From assembly GCF_015708085.1 (NCBI RefSeq), contig NZ_JADNYM010000001.1:1-64000 (forward strand): a stretch of DNA of 64,000 nucleotides. The letters run 5' to 3'. A program made the translations under genes and the position numbers. Under the pieces are notes generated by a model. That model saw nothing but the letters and a program-made list of their open reading frames with translations, made no database searches and was not told where the DNA came from. This stretch comes from Arthrobacter terrae. Its GTDB lineage: Bacteria; Actinomycetota; Actinomycetes; Actinomycetales; Micrococcaceae. Positions 17,406-25,429 of this stretch are shown here, one piece after another (position 1 is the stretch's first letter; every line of letters starts with the position of its first letter).

Positions 17406-17446
17406 TAACTGACCGGTCGGTAAGTACGATACTAACCGAGCGGTAA
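17406..17446. promoter_or_regulatory. Two TetR-type operator palindromes
   Basis: TAACTGACCGGTCGGTAA (17406-17423) and TAACCGAGCGGTAA (17433-17446) are imperfect palindromes sharing the pattern T-A/T-ACCG...CGGT-A-A. They lie between the divergent tetR and MFS genes, where both promoters must be. Spacing between centres is about 25 bases. Confidence 0.75.
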
Positions 17447-17506
17447 GGCAGACGCAATTCCGGCCCCACCGCAATGGCAGCAACTCACAGGAGAAGAAAG
17501 AACCCG

Positions 17507-19144
17507 ATGACCGAGTTACCGGCTGTACCGCCATCTGTGGCAGCAGCGAATAAACGCAACATCCTGCTCGTTTTCGCGGGGCTGATGGTCACGATGCTGC
17601 TGGCATCGTTGGATCAGACCATATTCAGCACCGCCCTGCCGACTATCGTCGGCGAGCTGAACGGCGTGAACCACATGCTCTGGGTCACGACGGCCTACAT
17701 CCTGGCTTCCACCATCATGCTGCCCGTCTACGGCAAGCTCGGCGACCTCGTCGGGCGCAAAGGCCTGTTCATCGGAGCCATTGCACTGTTCATTGTCGGT
17801 TCCGTAGTCGGCGGCCTTGCCCAGGACATGACATGGCTCATTATTGGGCGCGCGGTCCAGGGCCTTGGCGGCGGCGGCCTGATGATCCTCTCGCAGGCCA
17901 TCATTGCTGACGTTGTCCCGGCGCGGGAGCGTGGCAAGTACATGGGCATCATGGGCGGCGTGTTCGCACTCTCATCGGTTGCAGGCCCGCTGCTGGGCGG
18001 CTGGTTCACCGAAGGCATCGGCTGGCGTTGGGCATTCTGGATGAACATCCCACTGGGGATTCTGGCCATTGCCTCGGCAATGTTCTTCCTCCGACTGCCC
18101 GAGGTTGCCAAAAGGAAACCTCGTCTGGATGCCGCCGGCATCGGCCTGCTGGCGATCGCTTCGACCTGCTTGGTCCTGGTCACTACCTGGGGCGGAACAA
18201 CCTACGACTGGAACTCGGCAACCATCACCGCCCTGATGGCCGGCACCGTCGTTGCAGGGACCGCCTTTGTCCTGGTGGAGCGACGCGCCGCCGAGCCGAT
18301 CATGCCGCTGCACCTGTTCAAGGACCGAAACTTTAACCTCACCACGGGGGCTGGTCTGATCATCGGTATTGCGATGTTCGGTGCTCTCGCCTATCTGCCG
18401 ACCTACCTGCAGATGGTAACGGGAGCCAACGCCACCGAGGCAGGGTTCCTGATGATCCCGTTGATGGCGGGGCTACTGGTCACCTCGATTATTTCCGGCC
18501 AGCTGGTGAGCAAGACCGGGCGCTATAAATGGCTTCCACTGGTGGGAACTCTCATCGTTGCCGTCGCGTTGGGCTTGCTCTCCACGATGACTCCGGCACT
18601 CGCTACCTGGGTACTGTGCAGCTATCTGGCAGTCATGGGCGTAGGTCTTGGGATGAGCATGCAGATTCTCATTTTGATCGTGCAGAACTCATTCCCGATC
18701 TCTCAGGTGGGTACGGCAACCGCGTCCAATAACTACTTCCGCCAAATCGGTGCGTCCTTGGGCTCCGCCATCGTGGGAAGCCTGTTTGTCGCCAAATTGA
18801 CCACTCTGCTGGCAGAACGCATGCCTGCACCCGGTGCCGGCGCAGCAGGTGCCAGCAACTCCTTCACTCCCGCAATTGTCAGGGATCTGCCCTCTGCAGC
18901 CCGCAATGTCATCATTGGCTCCTACAACGATGCGCTGACACCGGTGTTCCTGTACATGGTTCCGCTGGTCCTCGTCGCCGTCGTCCTGCTCTGCTTCGTC
19001 AGGGAGGTTCCGCTGGCCACCACGATCGAACGTGACATCCTGCCGGAATCACTGGAAATTGACGGCATGACCAATAACCGGCTCGAGAGCCCAGTACAGA
19101 GCGGTGTGCTGGAAGAGGAGCTTGCCGGCGGCCGGGGGCGCTGA
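17507..19144 (+). CDS. MFS exporter, DHA2 (EmrB/QacA) family, 14 helices
   Basis: This 545-residue proton-driven multidrug exporter shows the helix-1 signature LDQTIFSTALPTIVGEL, motif A in YGKLGDLVGRKGLF, helix-4/5 GRAVQGLGGGGLMILSQAII, and motif C with SSVAGPLLGGWFTEGIGWRW. A long extramembranous loop lies between the last two helices (about residues 440-480), as in QacA-like 14-helix proteins. The ATG at 17507 has AGGAGAAG upstream; a 17474 ATG would be in frame but has no site. The neighbouring divergent TetR gene probably represses it. Substrates may be antibiotics or hydrophobic cations; this is family knowledge. Confidence 0.93.
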   Translation: MTELPAVPPSVAAANKRNILLVFAGLMVTMLLASLDQTIFSTALPTIVGELNGVNHMLWVTTAYILASTIMLPVYGKLGDLVGRKGLFIGAIALFIVGSVVGGLAQDMTWLIIGRAVQGLGGGGLMILSQAIIADVVPARERGKYMGIMGGVFALSSVAGPLLGGWFTEGIGWRWAFWMNIPLGILAIASAMFFLRLPEVAKRKPRLDAAGIGLLAIASTCLVLVTTWGGTTYDWNSATITALMAGTVVAGTAFVLVERRAAEPIMPLHLFKDRNFNLTTGAGLIIGIAMFGALAYLPTYLQMVTGANATEAGFLMIPLMAGLLVTSIISGQLVSKTGRYKWLPLVGTLIVAVALGLLSTMTPALATWVLCSYLAVMGVGLGMSMQILILIVQNSFPISQVGTATASNNYFRQIGASLGSAIVGSLFVAKLTTLLAERMPAPGAGAAGASNSFTPAIVRDLPSAARNVIIGSYNDALTPVFLYMVPLVLVAVVLLCFVREVPLATTIERDILPESLEIDGMTNNRLESPVQSGVLEEELAGGRGR

Positions 19145-19185
19145 AAGTCCGGCCCGCTAAAATGAGCACATCGGAAGGCACGGCG

Positions 19186-20262
19186 CTAAGTGGCGGGCTG
19201 CTGCGGGTAGGCATCGCGCCACAGTTCGGTGATGACTCTTTGGGCCGGTTCTGCCCGGCTGTGCCTAAATCCGGTGCCTGCCCACAGCGCCAGGCCATCG
19301 GGATCACCGGCCCGTGCCGCGGCGGCCCGAAGCGGCCGCGTCAGCTGATTGACCTCAGGGTATGCAGCGGGAGCCTGACCGTCGTGCTCACGGATGAACC
19401 GGTTAGTCAGTCCGCGGGCCGCGCGTCCGGAGAAAGCCCGCGTCACGCTCGTGCCGGTGTATTCACCCGAGGCCAGAGCGTCCTTGTGCGTCTGCTGCGC
19501 CCCGGATTCGGGAGTGCGCAGCAGTAGCGTCCCCAGTTGCACTGCGCTTGCGCCGGCAGCCACTAACTTCCTGACATCGGCGCCGGATCCGACTCCGCCG
19601 GCGGCGATCAGCGGCAGCACGGTGAGCTGCGCCAGTTCCGTCAGGAGCGCTGTCAGGGACTGGCGGCCCGGCGATCGGTCTGCGGCGTGGGTTCCGCGGT
19701 GACCGCCTGCATCGGGCCCCTGCACGCACAGGCTGTCGGCTCCGCGGGCGACGGCGGCCCGCGCCTCGGCAGCGTCGGTGACGGTCAGCGTCAGGTGCGT
19801 TCCGACGTCGTGCAGGCGTTCTACGATCTCCGGCTGCGGCAGCCCGAAAGTGAAGCTGACCAGCGGCACCGGATAACGGAGAAGGTAGGCAATCTTCTCC
19901 GTATAGCCGTCGGTGTCAGCCGGGTCCGGTGTCGGAAGCGTCACCGCGTACCGTTGCGCCTCAGCTTCGAGGACATGTCCGTATTCGGCCACACGAGCCG
20001 CACGATCGGCACCGCCAGCAGGACTCGAACCGGCGGATCCGGGCATTGCTGCCGGAACGAATAAGTTGACACCGAGTCGATTGCAGCTCAGTTCACGGGC
20101 GACCTCAATTTCGTTCGCCATCGCCGTGACAGTCTTATAGCCGGCGGCCAGCATTCCGAGTCCCCCAGCTTGTGCAGCGGCTGCTACCAGAGCCGCAGTG
20201 GACGGACCACCGGCCATGGGTGCCGCCAGCAGAGGTATCCGCAAGTCGTTGATTGTAAACAT
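19186..20262 (-). CDS. Nitronate monooxygenase family flavoprotein
   Basis: This 358-residue FMN-dependent TIM-barrel enzyme should oxidise alkyl nitronates such as propionate-3-nitronate. It starts IPLLAAPMAGGPSTAALVAA, continues with GGLGMLAAGYKT and the catalytic-histidine segment QGPDAGGHRGTH. The phosphate-binding part is LIAAGGVGSGADVRKLVAAG, followed by AVQLGTLLLRTPES. The ATG at 20262 follows AGGAG at a normal distance; upstream in-frame codons are not supported. It follows the crcB-like gene on the same strand, 76 bases downstream of that gene's stop. A detoxification role is likely. Confidence 0.9.
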   Translation of the reverse strand: MFTINDLRIPLLAAPMAGGPSTAALVAAAAQAGGLGMLAAGYKTVTAMANEIEVARELSCNRLGVNLFVPAAMPGSAGSSPAGGADRAARVAEYGHVLEAEAQRYAVTLPTPDPADTDGYTEKIAYLLRYPVPLVSFTFGLPQPEIVERLHDVGTHLTLTVTDAAEARAAVARGADSLCVQGPDAGGHRGTHAADRSPGRQSLTALLTELAQLTVLPLIAAGGVGSGADVRKLVAAGASAVQLGTLLLRTPESGAQQTHKDALASGEYTGTSVTRAFSGRAARGLTNRFIREHDGQAPAAYPEVNQLTRPLRAAAARAGDPDGLALWAGTGFRHSRAEPAQRVITELWRDAYPQQPAT

Positions 20263-20338
20263 CGTGCTCCTGTTCCTCATTTTTACCACCCGTAGATCGG
20301 GAGAAACCGGGCCCAGGTCACTGCCAAATCCACCATCA

Positions 20339-20701
20339 CTAGAGTAGATCCGCCAGCGCAATCCCAGCACCTGACGCGGCAACGGCCAGCAGCATAGTCA
20401 CATCCACGGCCAGCGAACTGTTGGTGGTAAAAGCTCCCATGAAGCCCGTCCCCACGAGCAATCGAAGGATCCGCAGTTTCCCGGCGTCGATGCCACGGCG
20501 GACCAATGACTCCAGAAGCAGGCCGAGCAGAAAAGCTCCGGCGAGACGGACCAGCAGCGTCGTCAGCGGCCAGCCGCCTGGAGCTGGAATAACCGTGGTC
20601 AGGGCGTAGCGCACGAGAGTCCCGACGGCACCGAGTACGCGCGCCGGTTCGCCGGTAAGCAACCGGAGCGGCCATGCCACGGGCACGGCAGGATCCAGCA
20701 C
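20339..20701 (-). CDS. crcB: Degenerate CrcB/Fluc fluoride-channel homologue, probably broken
   Basis: The 120-residue product has three clear hydrophobic helices and the CrcB-like stretches GTLVRYALT, GAFLLGLLLESLVRR and GTGFMGAFTTNSSLAVD. Key family residues are altered. The pore Asn of the (I/V)N-G segment is Arg (LLVRLAG), and the TTFSTF phenylalanine motif reads TTNSSL. The frame ends within what should be helix 4 (GIALADLL then stop), and a different frame continues with DLAVTW, suggesting a frameshift near 20340. Fluc channels are dimers, often encoded by gene pairs; no second crcB is nearby. The gene may be non-functional. The start is a GTG with a weak upstream GGAAG. Confidence 0.6.
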   Translation of the reverse strand: MLDPAVPVAWPLRLLTGEPARVLGAVGTLVRYALTTVIPAPGGWPLTTLLVRLAGAFLLGLLLESLVRRGIDAGKLRILRLLVGTGFMGAFTTNSSLAVDVTMLLAVAASGAGIALADLL

Positions 20702-20782
20702 CAGCTTCCGACCTTACCGGCCACTGCAACCGGGTGTCAGTATGCCTTCCCTCCCTCGGCTCTGCAGGACTACGCTGTGCGC

Positions 20783-20941
20783 ATGAGCGAAACGCCAGAG
20801 AACCGTGACCCTGCAACCGACGACGAAGAAGCCAGGGACTCGCTGGCCGGTGACTTCTCCAAGTTCCTCGATCCGGACATTGCCGACCTGGACGAGGATG
20901 CCGGCGCCGGAACGGAGCGGCCGAACCCGGACCGCCGGTAA
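20783..20941 (+). CDS. Small acidic hypothetical protein, 52 residues
   Basis: The frame from the ATG at 20783 to TAA at 20941 encodes an acidic polypeptide (start MSETPENRDPATDDEEARDS; later GDFSKFLDPDIADLDEDAG). There is no Shine-Dalgarno sequence, but TACGCT lies six bases before the ATG, as expected for a leaderless actinobacterial transcript. It diverges from the crcB-like gene. Codon use is GC-rich at third positions, in keeping with real genes nearby. No family is recognised. Confidence 0.5.
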   Translation: MSETPENRDPATDDEEARDSLAGDFSKFLDPDIADLDEDAGAGTERPNPDRR

Positions 20942-21005
20942 ATCAGGATTTTCCGGCACCCAGCATGGACCTCAGCAGTTCGCCGGGACCATCCGGGCAA
21001 GAACG

Positions 21006-21524
21006 TCACCAAAAATGTGCCACATCGATCACGAGTCTTGAGCCCGAACCGGGGCCGTCAAGGGTGAAGATCTGAAACGGCAGCCGTGCCCGAACACCTA
21101 GTCCAAAAGTCGTACGGTTCTCAAAGCTCCCGGCAAAAGCCACCTCGCGGAAGGTGGAAAATCCGGAAACATCCACCACCTCTCGCCCCACAACGCCTGC
21201 GCCCGGCGCGGCTGCCGTAACGCTGAGGAATGCGCCGCCGCTCAGCGGGATGACCCGCCCGGAGCCTTCGGCGTGCACCGCGTCGACGTAGGCCACCTTG
21301 AACCCTGCTCCCCTGCCGTTGATGTCAATGACCAGACGGTCGTAGCAGTTGTGCCGGCCGGCCCGAACGCCGGCGATCGGCGCCGTCGTCGTCATAACAC
21401 TGGACTTCGCGACCGAGCCCCAAGTAATTCCACAGTATGGGGCTGCCGACGCGGCGCCCGGTACTAACAGCCCCAGCCCTACCGCCAGCAGGACTGCAGC
21501 TAACCATGCAGAAATTCTTTTCAC
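21006..21524 (-). CDS. Secreted AMIN-like domain protein
   Basis: This 172-residue protein begins with a signal peptide (MKRISAWLAAVLLAVGLGLL, ending PGAASAAP) and continues with a beta-rich domain resembling the actinobacterial AMIN-like family (YDRLVIDINGRGAGFKVAYV ... SRLVIDVAHFW). Two cysteines (YCGITW, HNCYDR) could form one disulphide. The GTG at 21524 is chosen because GGGGAGG lies about ten bases upstream and the signal peptide follows directly; an earlier in-frame start would add a non-signal extension. AMIN-like domains are associated with cell-envelope binding. The upstream region is unusually AT-rich. Confidence 0.78.
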   Translation of the reverse strand: MKRISAWLAAVLLAVGLGLLVPGAASAAPYCGITWGSVAKSSVMTTTAPIAGVRAGRHNCYDRLVIDINGRGAGFKVAYVDAVHAEGSGRVIPLSGGAFLSVTAAAPGAGVVGREVVDVSGFSTFREVAFAGSFENRTTFGLGVRARLPFQIFTLDGPGSGSRLVIDVAHFW

Positions 21525-21764
21525 ATCCGCAACGCCTCCCCGGTTGCATAATAGATATGAGTATGATACACGAAATTGGATCAACACCACATAGCCGGGT
21601 TTAACGCCATAGCCCGCGTGGCAACGAAAAGACAACAACAAAATATAAGAAGTAACCTTCCCAATTGGCGGTGTTATCGGCCTAAGGTGGATTAAGGAGT
21701 ACCTCTGTTGATCTCCCGACCTGCAGTCCGATAATTCAGCTCATGTATTGAAAGCGAGAACATC

Positions 21765-22748
21765 ATGATCAGCGCGGAAAACCTGACTGACATCGCAAAC
21801 GGTGGGGGCGACGTCCTGACCACTGACGGAGACAAGATCGGCTCGATTGGGCAGCTATACGTGGATGACGAAACGGGCCGCCCCAATTGGGTCACGGCCA
21901 AAACCGGGCTGTTTGGCACCGGCGAATCCTTTGTCCCCCTTGGCGATGCCACGATTCGAGGCAACGATATTGTCGTCCCCTACAGTAAGGACGCGGTCAA
22001 GGACGCGCCACGGGTGGACGCCGACGGCCACCTTTCGGAGGAGGAACAAGACGGCCTCTACCAGTACTACGAACAGACCGGAGGAACGCGCACTGCGGCT
22101 GACACCGAGCGCCGGAGAGCCGGCGCCGCCGGTACCGATGCCGACAGAAACGACGGCGGCGGCAATGACGACGACGACGACGACGCACAAGCGCGCATTG
22201 TAGGCGCCGGAACGGCAGGAACGGCTGGAACGGCTGGAACGGCTGGAACGGCTGGAACGGCTGGAACGGCAGATGAGGATAAAACGACCCGGGCAGCCGG
22301 CAGCGACGCGCTGGGGCAGGATACCGGCGATGCCATGACCCGTTCGGAAGAGCGATTGAAAATCGATACGCAATCACGGGAAACCGGGCGGGCAAGACTC
22401 CGCAAATATATCGTCACCGAAAATGTCACGAAGACCATACCGGTTAGCCACGAAGAAGTACGGATCGAGCGGGAACCGATCACGGAAGACAGCCGCGGCG
22501 CCGGGATTCGCGGCACGGACCTGAGTGAAGAAGAGCACGAGGTGACACTGCACTCGGAGCGCCCAGTGGTGGAGAAGGAGACGATCCCCGTCGAGCGGGT
22601 TCACTTGACTACCGAAACCGTGACGGAAGAGGAAACGGTCAACGAGGAAGTCCGCAAAGAGAAGATCAGCACAGACGGAGCCGACGATACTTCGGCCGAC
22701 GACTCCGACTCCGGTAACACCGGCTCCGACAGGCGGCACCGGTCATGA
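21765..22748 (+). CDS. PRC-barrel plus DUF2382 stress-type protein
   Basis: This 327-residue soluble protein has an N-terminal PRC-barrel (GDKIGSIGQLYVDDETGRPN, WVTAKTGLFG), a low-complexity linker with seven GTA triplets, and a C-terminal DUF2382 domain (EERLKIDTQSRETGRARLRK, VSHEEVRIEREPITE, VVEKETIPVERVHL). The tail is acidic. This pairing is common in actinobacteria and Deinococcus relatives and is linked with stress-response clusters, although its biochemical role is not established. It starts after GAGAACATC and ends in a 4-base ATGA overlap with the next gene, so the two are co-translated. Confidence 0.9.
   Translation: MISAENLTDIANGGGDVLTTDGDKIGSIGQLYVDDETGRPNWVTAKTGLFGTGESFVPLGDATIRGNDIVVPYSKDAVKDAPRVDADGHLSEEEQDGLYQYYEQTGGTRTAADTERRRAGAAGTDADRNDGGGNDDDDDDAQARIVGAGTAGTAGTAGTAGTAGTAGTADEDKTTRAAGSDALGQDTGDAMTRSEERLKIDTQSRETGRARLRKYIVTENVTKTIPVSHEEVRIEREPITEDSRGAGIRGTDLSEEEHEVTLHSERPVVEKETIPVERVHLTTETVTEEETVNEEVRKEKISTDGADDTSADDSDSGNTGSDRRHRS
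22209..22271. repeat. Seven 9-bp tandem repeats within the PRC-barrel/DUF2382 gene
   Basis: The unit GGAACGGC(T/A) is repeated seven times without interruption and encodes (Gly-Thr-Ala)7 in the inter-domain linker. Because the unit is nine bases, copy-number change would alter linker length without breaking the frame. Confidence 0.95.
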
Positions 22749-23458
22749 GCAGCAGCATTAATCCCGGGAGCGGGAACTCCGACCCGTCCCCATCGGATCC
22801 CGGTCCTCGGGAGGATCGAGCCTTCCGCGCTGATCGGGAAGCCCGGCCCGGCCGGAAGGATCAGGCCAGTCGATCAAACAGGGTGAGCCGGGACGAAACG
22901 GTGGCCCGCGAAAAGGAGCGCTACGGGGGAATCAAGGTCGGCTCGGCATTCTTCGGCTGGCTGACGGCTACGGGAGTGGCCGTGCTGCTGACTGCGTTGG
23001 CCGCTGCAGCTGGTACCGCAGTCGGCGTGGCCAATAACACCGACGCCGCGCAGGCCTTGGATCAGGCATCGAGGAGCCCGCAAACGGTTGGCATGGTGGG
23101 CATCATTGTCCTTCTCGTTATCCTCTTCGTGGCCTACTACTGCGGCGGCTATGTGGCGGGACGGATGGCCAGGTTTAATGGCGCCAAGCAGGGACTCATG
23201 GTCTGGATCTGGGCCATCATCATCGCCGTCGTGGTAGCCATTCTGGGCCTCGTAGCGGGAAGCAAGTTCAATATCCTAGCCAACCTGAACAGCTTTCCGC
23301 GAATCCCGGTCGATGAGGGCCAACTCACCGGGGCCGGTATCCTCGCCCTGGTGATTGTCGCCGTCGTCAGTTTGGGCGGAGCTCTGCTTGGCGGCCTGGC
23401 GGGGATGCATTTCCACCGGCAGGTCGACAAAGCCGGCTTCGCTCCGGCCGAGGGCTGA
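22745..23458 (+). CDS. TIGR04086/YrzE-like membrane protein
   Basis: This 237-residue protein has a charged hydrophilic N-terminus of about 65 residues (rich in R, D, P) followed by four hydrophobic helices: GSAFFGWLTATGVAVLLTAL, VGMVGIIVLLVILFVAYYCG, WIWAIIIAVVVAILGLVAGS and GILALVIVAVVSLGGALLGG. The glycine-rich helix pairs resemble TIGR04086 (YrzE) membrane proteins of unknown function. It is translationally coupled to the PRC-barrel/DUF2382 gene by a 4-base overlap and is followed by a DUF6480-like gene, so these three probably form one operon. Confidence 0.75.
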   Translation: MSSSINPGSGNSDPSPSDPGPREDRAFRADREARPGRKDQASRSNRVSRDETVAREKERYGGIKVGSAFFGWLTATGVAVLLTALAAAAGTAVGVANNTDAAQALDQASRSPQTVGMVGIIVLLVILFVAYYCGGYVAGRMARFNGAKQGLMVWIWAIIIAVVVAILGLVAGSKFNILANLNSFPRIPVDEGQLTGAGILALVIVAVVSLGGALLGGLAGMHFHRQVDKAGFAPAEG

Positions 23459-23503
23459 GCTCCAATAAACGCAAGCCACTAACGAAATCGGAGGGAAACC
23501 CTA

Positions 23504-23719
23504 ATGAGCAGCTATCACCCGGAAAATGACCCGGCCAACCCGGACCAACCAGGTGCGGAAAAACCGGCCGGAAAGAACAATAACGACAAGGGGGCTGCGG
23601 CAAATCCGGACCCTCTCAACGGCAATATCACCGGTCTGGAGCCCGGCGGCGGGGTTCCGCCCGGCGAAACACCACCGGCCGCCGGTCAAATGAGTACCGA
23701 TCAGGGACACGACGAATAA
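23504..23719 (+). CDS. DUF6480-like small hydrophilic protein
   Basis: This 71-residue proline/glycine/asparagine-rich protein ends with the segment [20 protein letters not shown], characteristic of DUF6480-family small proteins as I recall them. It is acidic, lacks a signal peptide and is probably unstructured. GGAGGG lies upstream of the ATG. It is the last gene of the PRC-barrel/TIGR04086 unit. Function unknown; the company suggests an envelope-stress context. Confidence 0.78.
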   Translation: MSSYHPENDPANPDQPGAEKPAGKNNNDKGAAANPDPLNGNITGLEPGGGVPPGETPPAAGQMSTDQGHDE

Positions 23720-23819
23720 GGGGGCAGAACGAGACGGGGGGACGAGCGCCGGCGCAGGCCGTCGGTGTTTACCAGGCGCGGGAATAAACGCATTCACCGC
23801 ACACTATTGCCGGCCGCCG

Positions 23820-24122
23820 CTAAACTACGCGGAAGTCCCGGAACGAGCCGGTGGCAGGAGACCGAAAGGAGGCAACATCGTCCACTTTTCCTGGTGGCTC
23901 CGAGGAATTCAGCCAAGCCTGTAGTTCCACCACGGCTACCGCCGGTCCTTCGGCAATCACCTCCACTGACCCGTCGAACTGGTTTGTGGCGGTCCCCGTC
24001 AGTTCCAGTTCCGCTGCCCGGCGGGCCGTCCAGTACCTGAAACCGACGCCCTGCACCGCTCCTGTGACCCGTGCAGTGAGACGAATATTGTCAGTGGCGT
24101 GCGCCGCGGGTTTTTCTGCCAT
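23820..24122 (-). CDS. acyP: Acylphosphatase
   Basis: This 100-residue protein has the complete acylphosphatase signature: GAVQGVGFRYWTARRAAELE with the phosphate-binding loop and catalytic Arg, then the catalytic Asn in GTATNQFDGSVEVIAEGP. It hydrolyses acyl-phosphates such as acetyl- or carbamoyl-phosphate. The ATG at 24122 gives normal family length; a longer in-frame start at 24296 would overlap the neighbouring membrane gene's 3' part and is rejected. It follows the cupredoxin and four-helix membrane genes on the same strand. Confidence 0.92.
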   Translation of the reverse strand: MAEKPAAHATDNIRLTARVTGAVQGVGFRYWTARRAAELELTGTATNQFDGSVEVIAEGPAVAVVELQAWLNSSEPPGKVDDVASFRSPATGSFRDFRVV

Positions 24123-24159
24123 ATGGCCCAACGTAGCCCAGACCGGCCCCGCACCGCGA

Positions 24160-24603
24160 CTAACGGCGCAGACGTACCAGACCTGCGATGGCAAAGACCA
24201 CACCAAGCCCTTGGGCAATGGCGCTGATGGACTTTTCCGGGAACCACAATGGATCGTACATGGCTGGAATCGGGCCGATGGCCGGCACATCGACATAGTT
24301 ATACAGGAGCACAGCCGCCAATCCGGCGGCCAACACGATAAGAGCCAGCCAAAATGCCGGCCGACTTCCGCGGATCAGAACGTAGAGCGCGGCCACGATG
24401 GCGGCCGCTGACTCCAAGTAGAACAAGTTTCCTTCCCCTATTCCGTCCGGGGCGGCCAGCTGGTACCCGGGTGCGAGCCGGATATGCACGACGGCGTCAA
24501 CGGCCAGCGCTGCGACAACCAGGATCCGCAGGACCACCCCGAGGCCGCTTCGCTTCGACGTTGCAGGGGCAGGTGCGCGCGTGGCTCGGTCAGCGGCGCT
24601 CAC
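24160..24603 (-). CDS. Four-helix membrane protein paired with cupredoxin
   Basis: This 147-residue protein has four hydrophobic segments (VVLRILVVAALAVDAVVHIR; FYLESAAAIVAALYVLI; FWLALIVLAAGLAAVLLYNY; ISAIAQGLGVVFAIAGLVRL) and short polar ends. The His in helix 1 (DAVVHI) and the charged loop DPLWFPEK are conserved-looking, but I do not recognise a named family. Its ATG overlaps the stop of the cupredoxin gene by four bases, so the two are coupled and may act together, possibly in copper or electron-transfer chemistry at the membrane. Confidence 0.8.
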   Translation of the reverse strand: MSAADRATRAPAPATSKRSGLGVVLRILVVAALAVDAVVHIRLAPGYQLAAPDGIGEGNLFYLESAAAIVAALYVLIRGSRPAFWLALIVLAAGLAAVLLYNYVDVPAIGPIPAMYDPLWFPEKSISAIAQGLGVVFAIAGLVRLRR

Positions 24604-25049
24604 TTTACGACCAACGTCCCGTGCATATTGCCGTGGTACGTGCAGTGGTACTTATAGGTGCCGGGGGTTGTCGGCGCCTTGAACGTCACGCTTTCCCCTG
24701 GTTTCACTACCACGTCGAAGGCTGATCCCTCATCGGCTGTCACGGTATGGGCGGTACTGTCCATGTTCATCACGGTCACCGTTGACCCCGGGGCCACACT
24801 GTCTGGACCGCTGTAGGCAAAATCCTGAATGTGGATGGTTTCCGCCGCTGCGGCGGGTGCGGACGTAGAAGTGTCAGGACTCGTTGCGGAGGCGGCTGGG
24901 GAGGACGGCGCCATGGATGTGGCGGACGTGGAACCTGCCGGGCTGGTGGTATCCGTGCCCGTCCCTGCCCCCGATGAAGAGCATCCACTTAGGGCCAACA
25001 GCAGTGCTGCGGACGGGATGATGACAAACTTAACCTTATTGATGTTCAT
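24600..25049 (-). CDS. Cupredoxin-domain lipoprotein (plastocyanin-like)
   Basis: This 149-residue protein has a lipoprotein signal (VIIPSAALLLALSGC) with Cys as the lipobox residue, a Ser/Thr/Ala-rich spacer of about 45 residues, then a single cupredoxin domain. The type I copper ligands are visible as His in STAHTVTADE, Cys and His in YKYHCTYHG, and Met in GNMHG. It should be a surface-anchored copper protein carrying electrons or storing copper. The ATG at 25049 is supported by AAAGG upstream and places the signal at the N-terminus; a 25127 start would add an implausible leader. Confidence 0.9.
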   Translation of the reverse strand: MNINKVKFVIIPSAALLLALSGCSSSGAGTGTDTTSPAGSTSATSMAPSSPAASATSPDTSTSAPAAAAETIHIQDFAYSGPDSVAPGSTVTVMNMDSTAHTVTADEGSAFDVVVKPGESVTFKAPTTPGTYKYHCTYHGNMHGTLVVK

Positions 25050-25150
25050 AACATTACCTTTTTGGCCTAGGGTCCATTGTTGAGGAATTGTTGCTCTCAT
25101 TAGGATATTCGTTGTGATCCGCCTCACGGATGGTCGGAAACCGGAACGCG

Positions 25151-25429
25151 CTATTTTTCGCCGTCACCGGTGGTGCCGTCACCGGTGGTGCCGTCACGGA
25201 TTGCCCTGTCACGGCCGTGTGGCAGATCGCCATCGGAAACATTATTTTCCTGGTCCGCTATGGTCTCCGGCCAAAGGGCATGCTCGCCGTGCGGCTCCGC
25301 CTCCCCTGCACCTAAGAGCTGCCGATCGGCGAAACCGATTACTGACCCATCACCGCTGAAGAGCAGACGCCGGCTTTGCGCGGCCGCCGTCTGCCCCTGC
25401 CGGTCCTCCTCTGTTGGCTGTCCCATCAT
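25151..25429 (-). CDS. Possible hydrophilic hypothetical protein with repeat tail
   Basis: This frame of 92 residues starts with two ATGs after GAGAGGATT, a reasonable ribosome-binding site. It is hydrophilic and ends in the short repeat DGTTGDGTTGDGEK, encoded by a 15-bp tandem repeat (GCCGTCACCGGTGGT on the plus strand, at 25160-25197). No family is recognised. The opposite strand also has an open frame here, so the call is weak. Confidence 0.35.
   Translation of the reverse strand: MMGQPTEEDRQGQTAAAQSRRLLFSGDGSVIGFADRQLLGAGEAEPHGEHALWPETIADQENNVSDGDLPHGRDRAIRDGTTGDGTTGDGEK

Noticed and set aside
20015-20045. T-arm-like GGTTCGAGTCC on the minus strand, resembling a tRNA 3' half
   Set aside because: It lies inside the nitronate monooxygenase coding sequence, and there is no acceptor stem, anticodon arm or D-arm around it, so it is a chance match.
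20702-20782. Fluoride riboswitch upstream of the crcB-like gene
   Set aside because: The short 80-bp gap lacks the conserved pseudoknot pattern expected, so no riboswitch is called.
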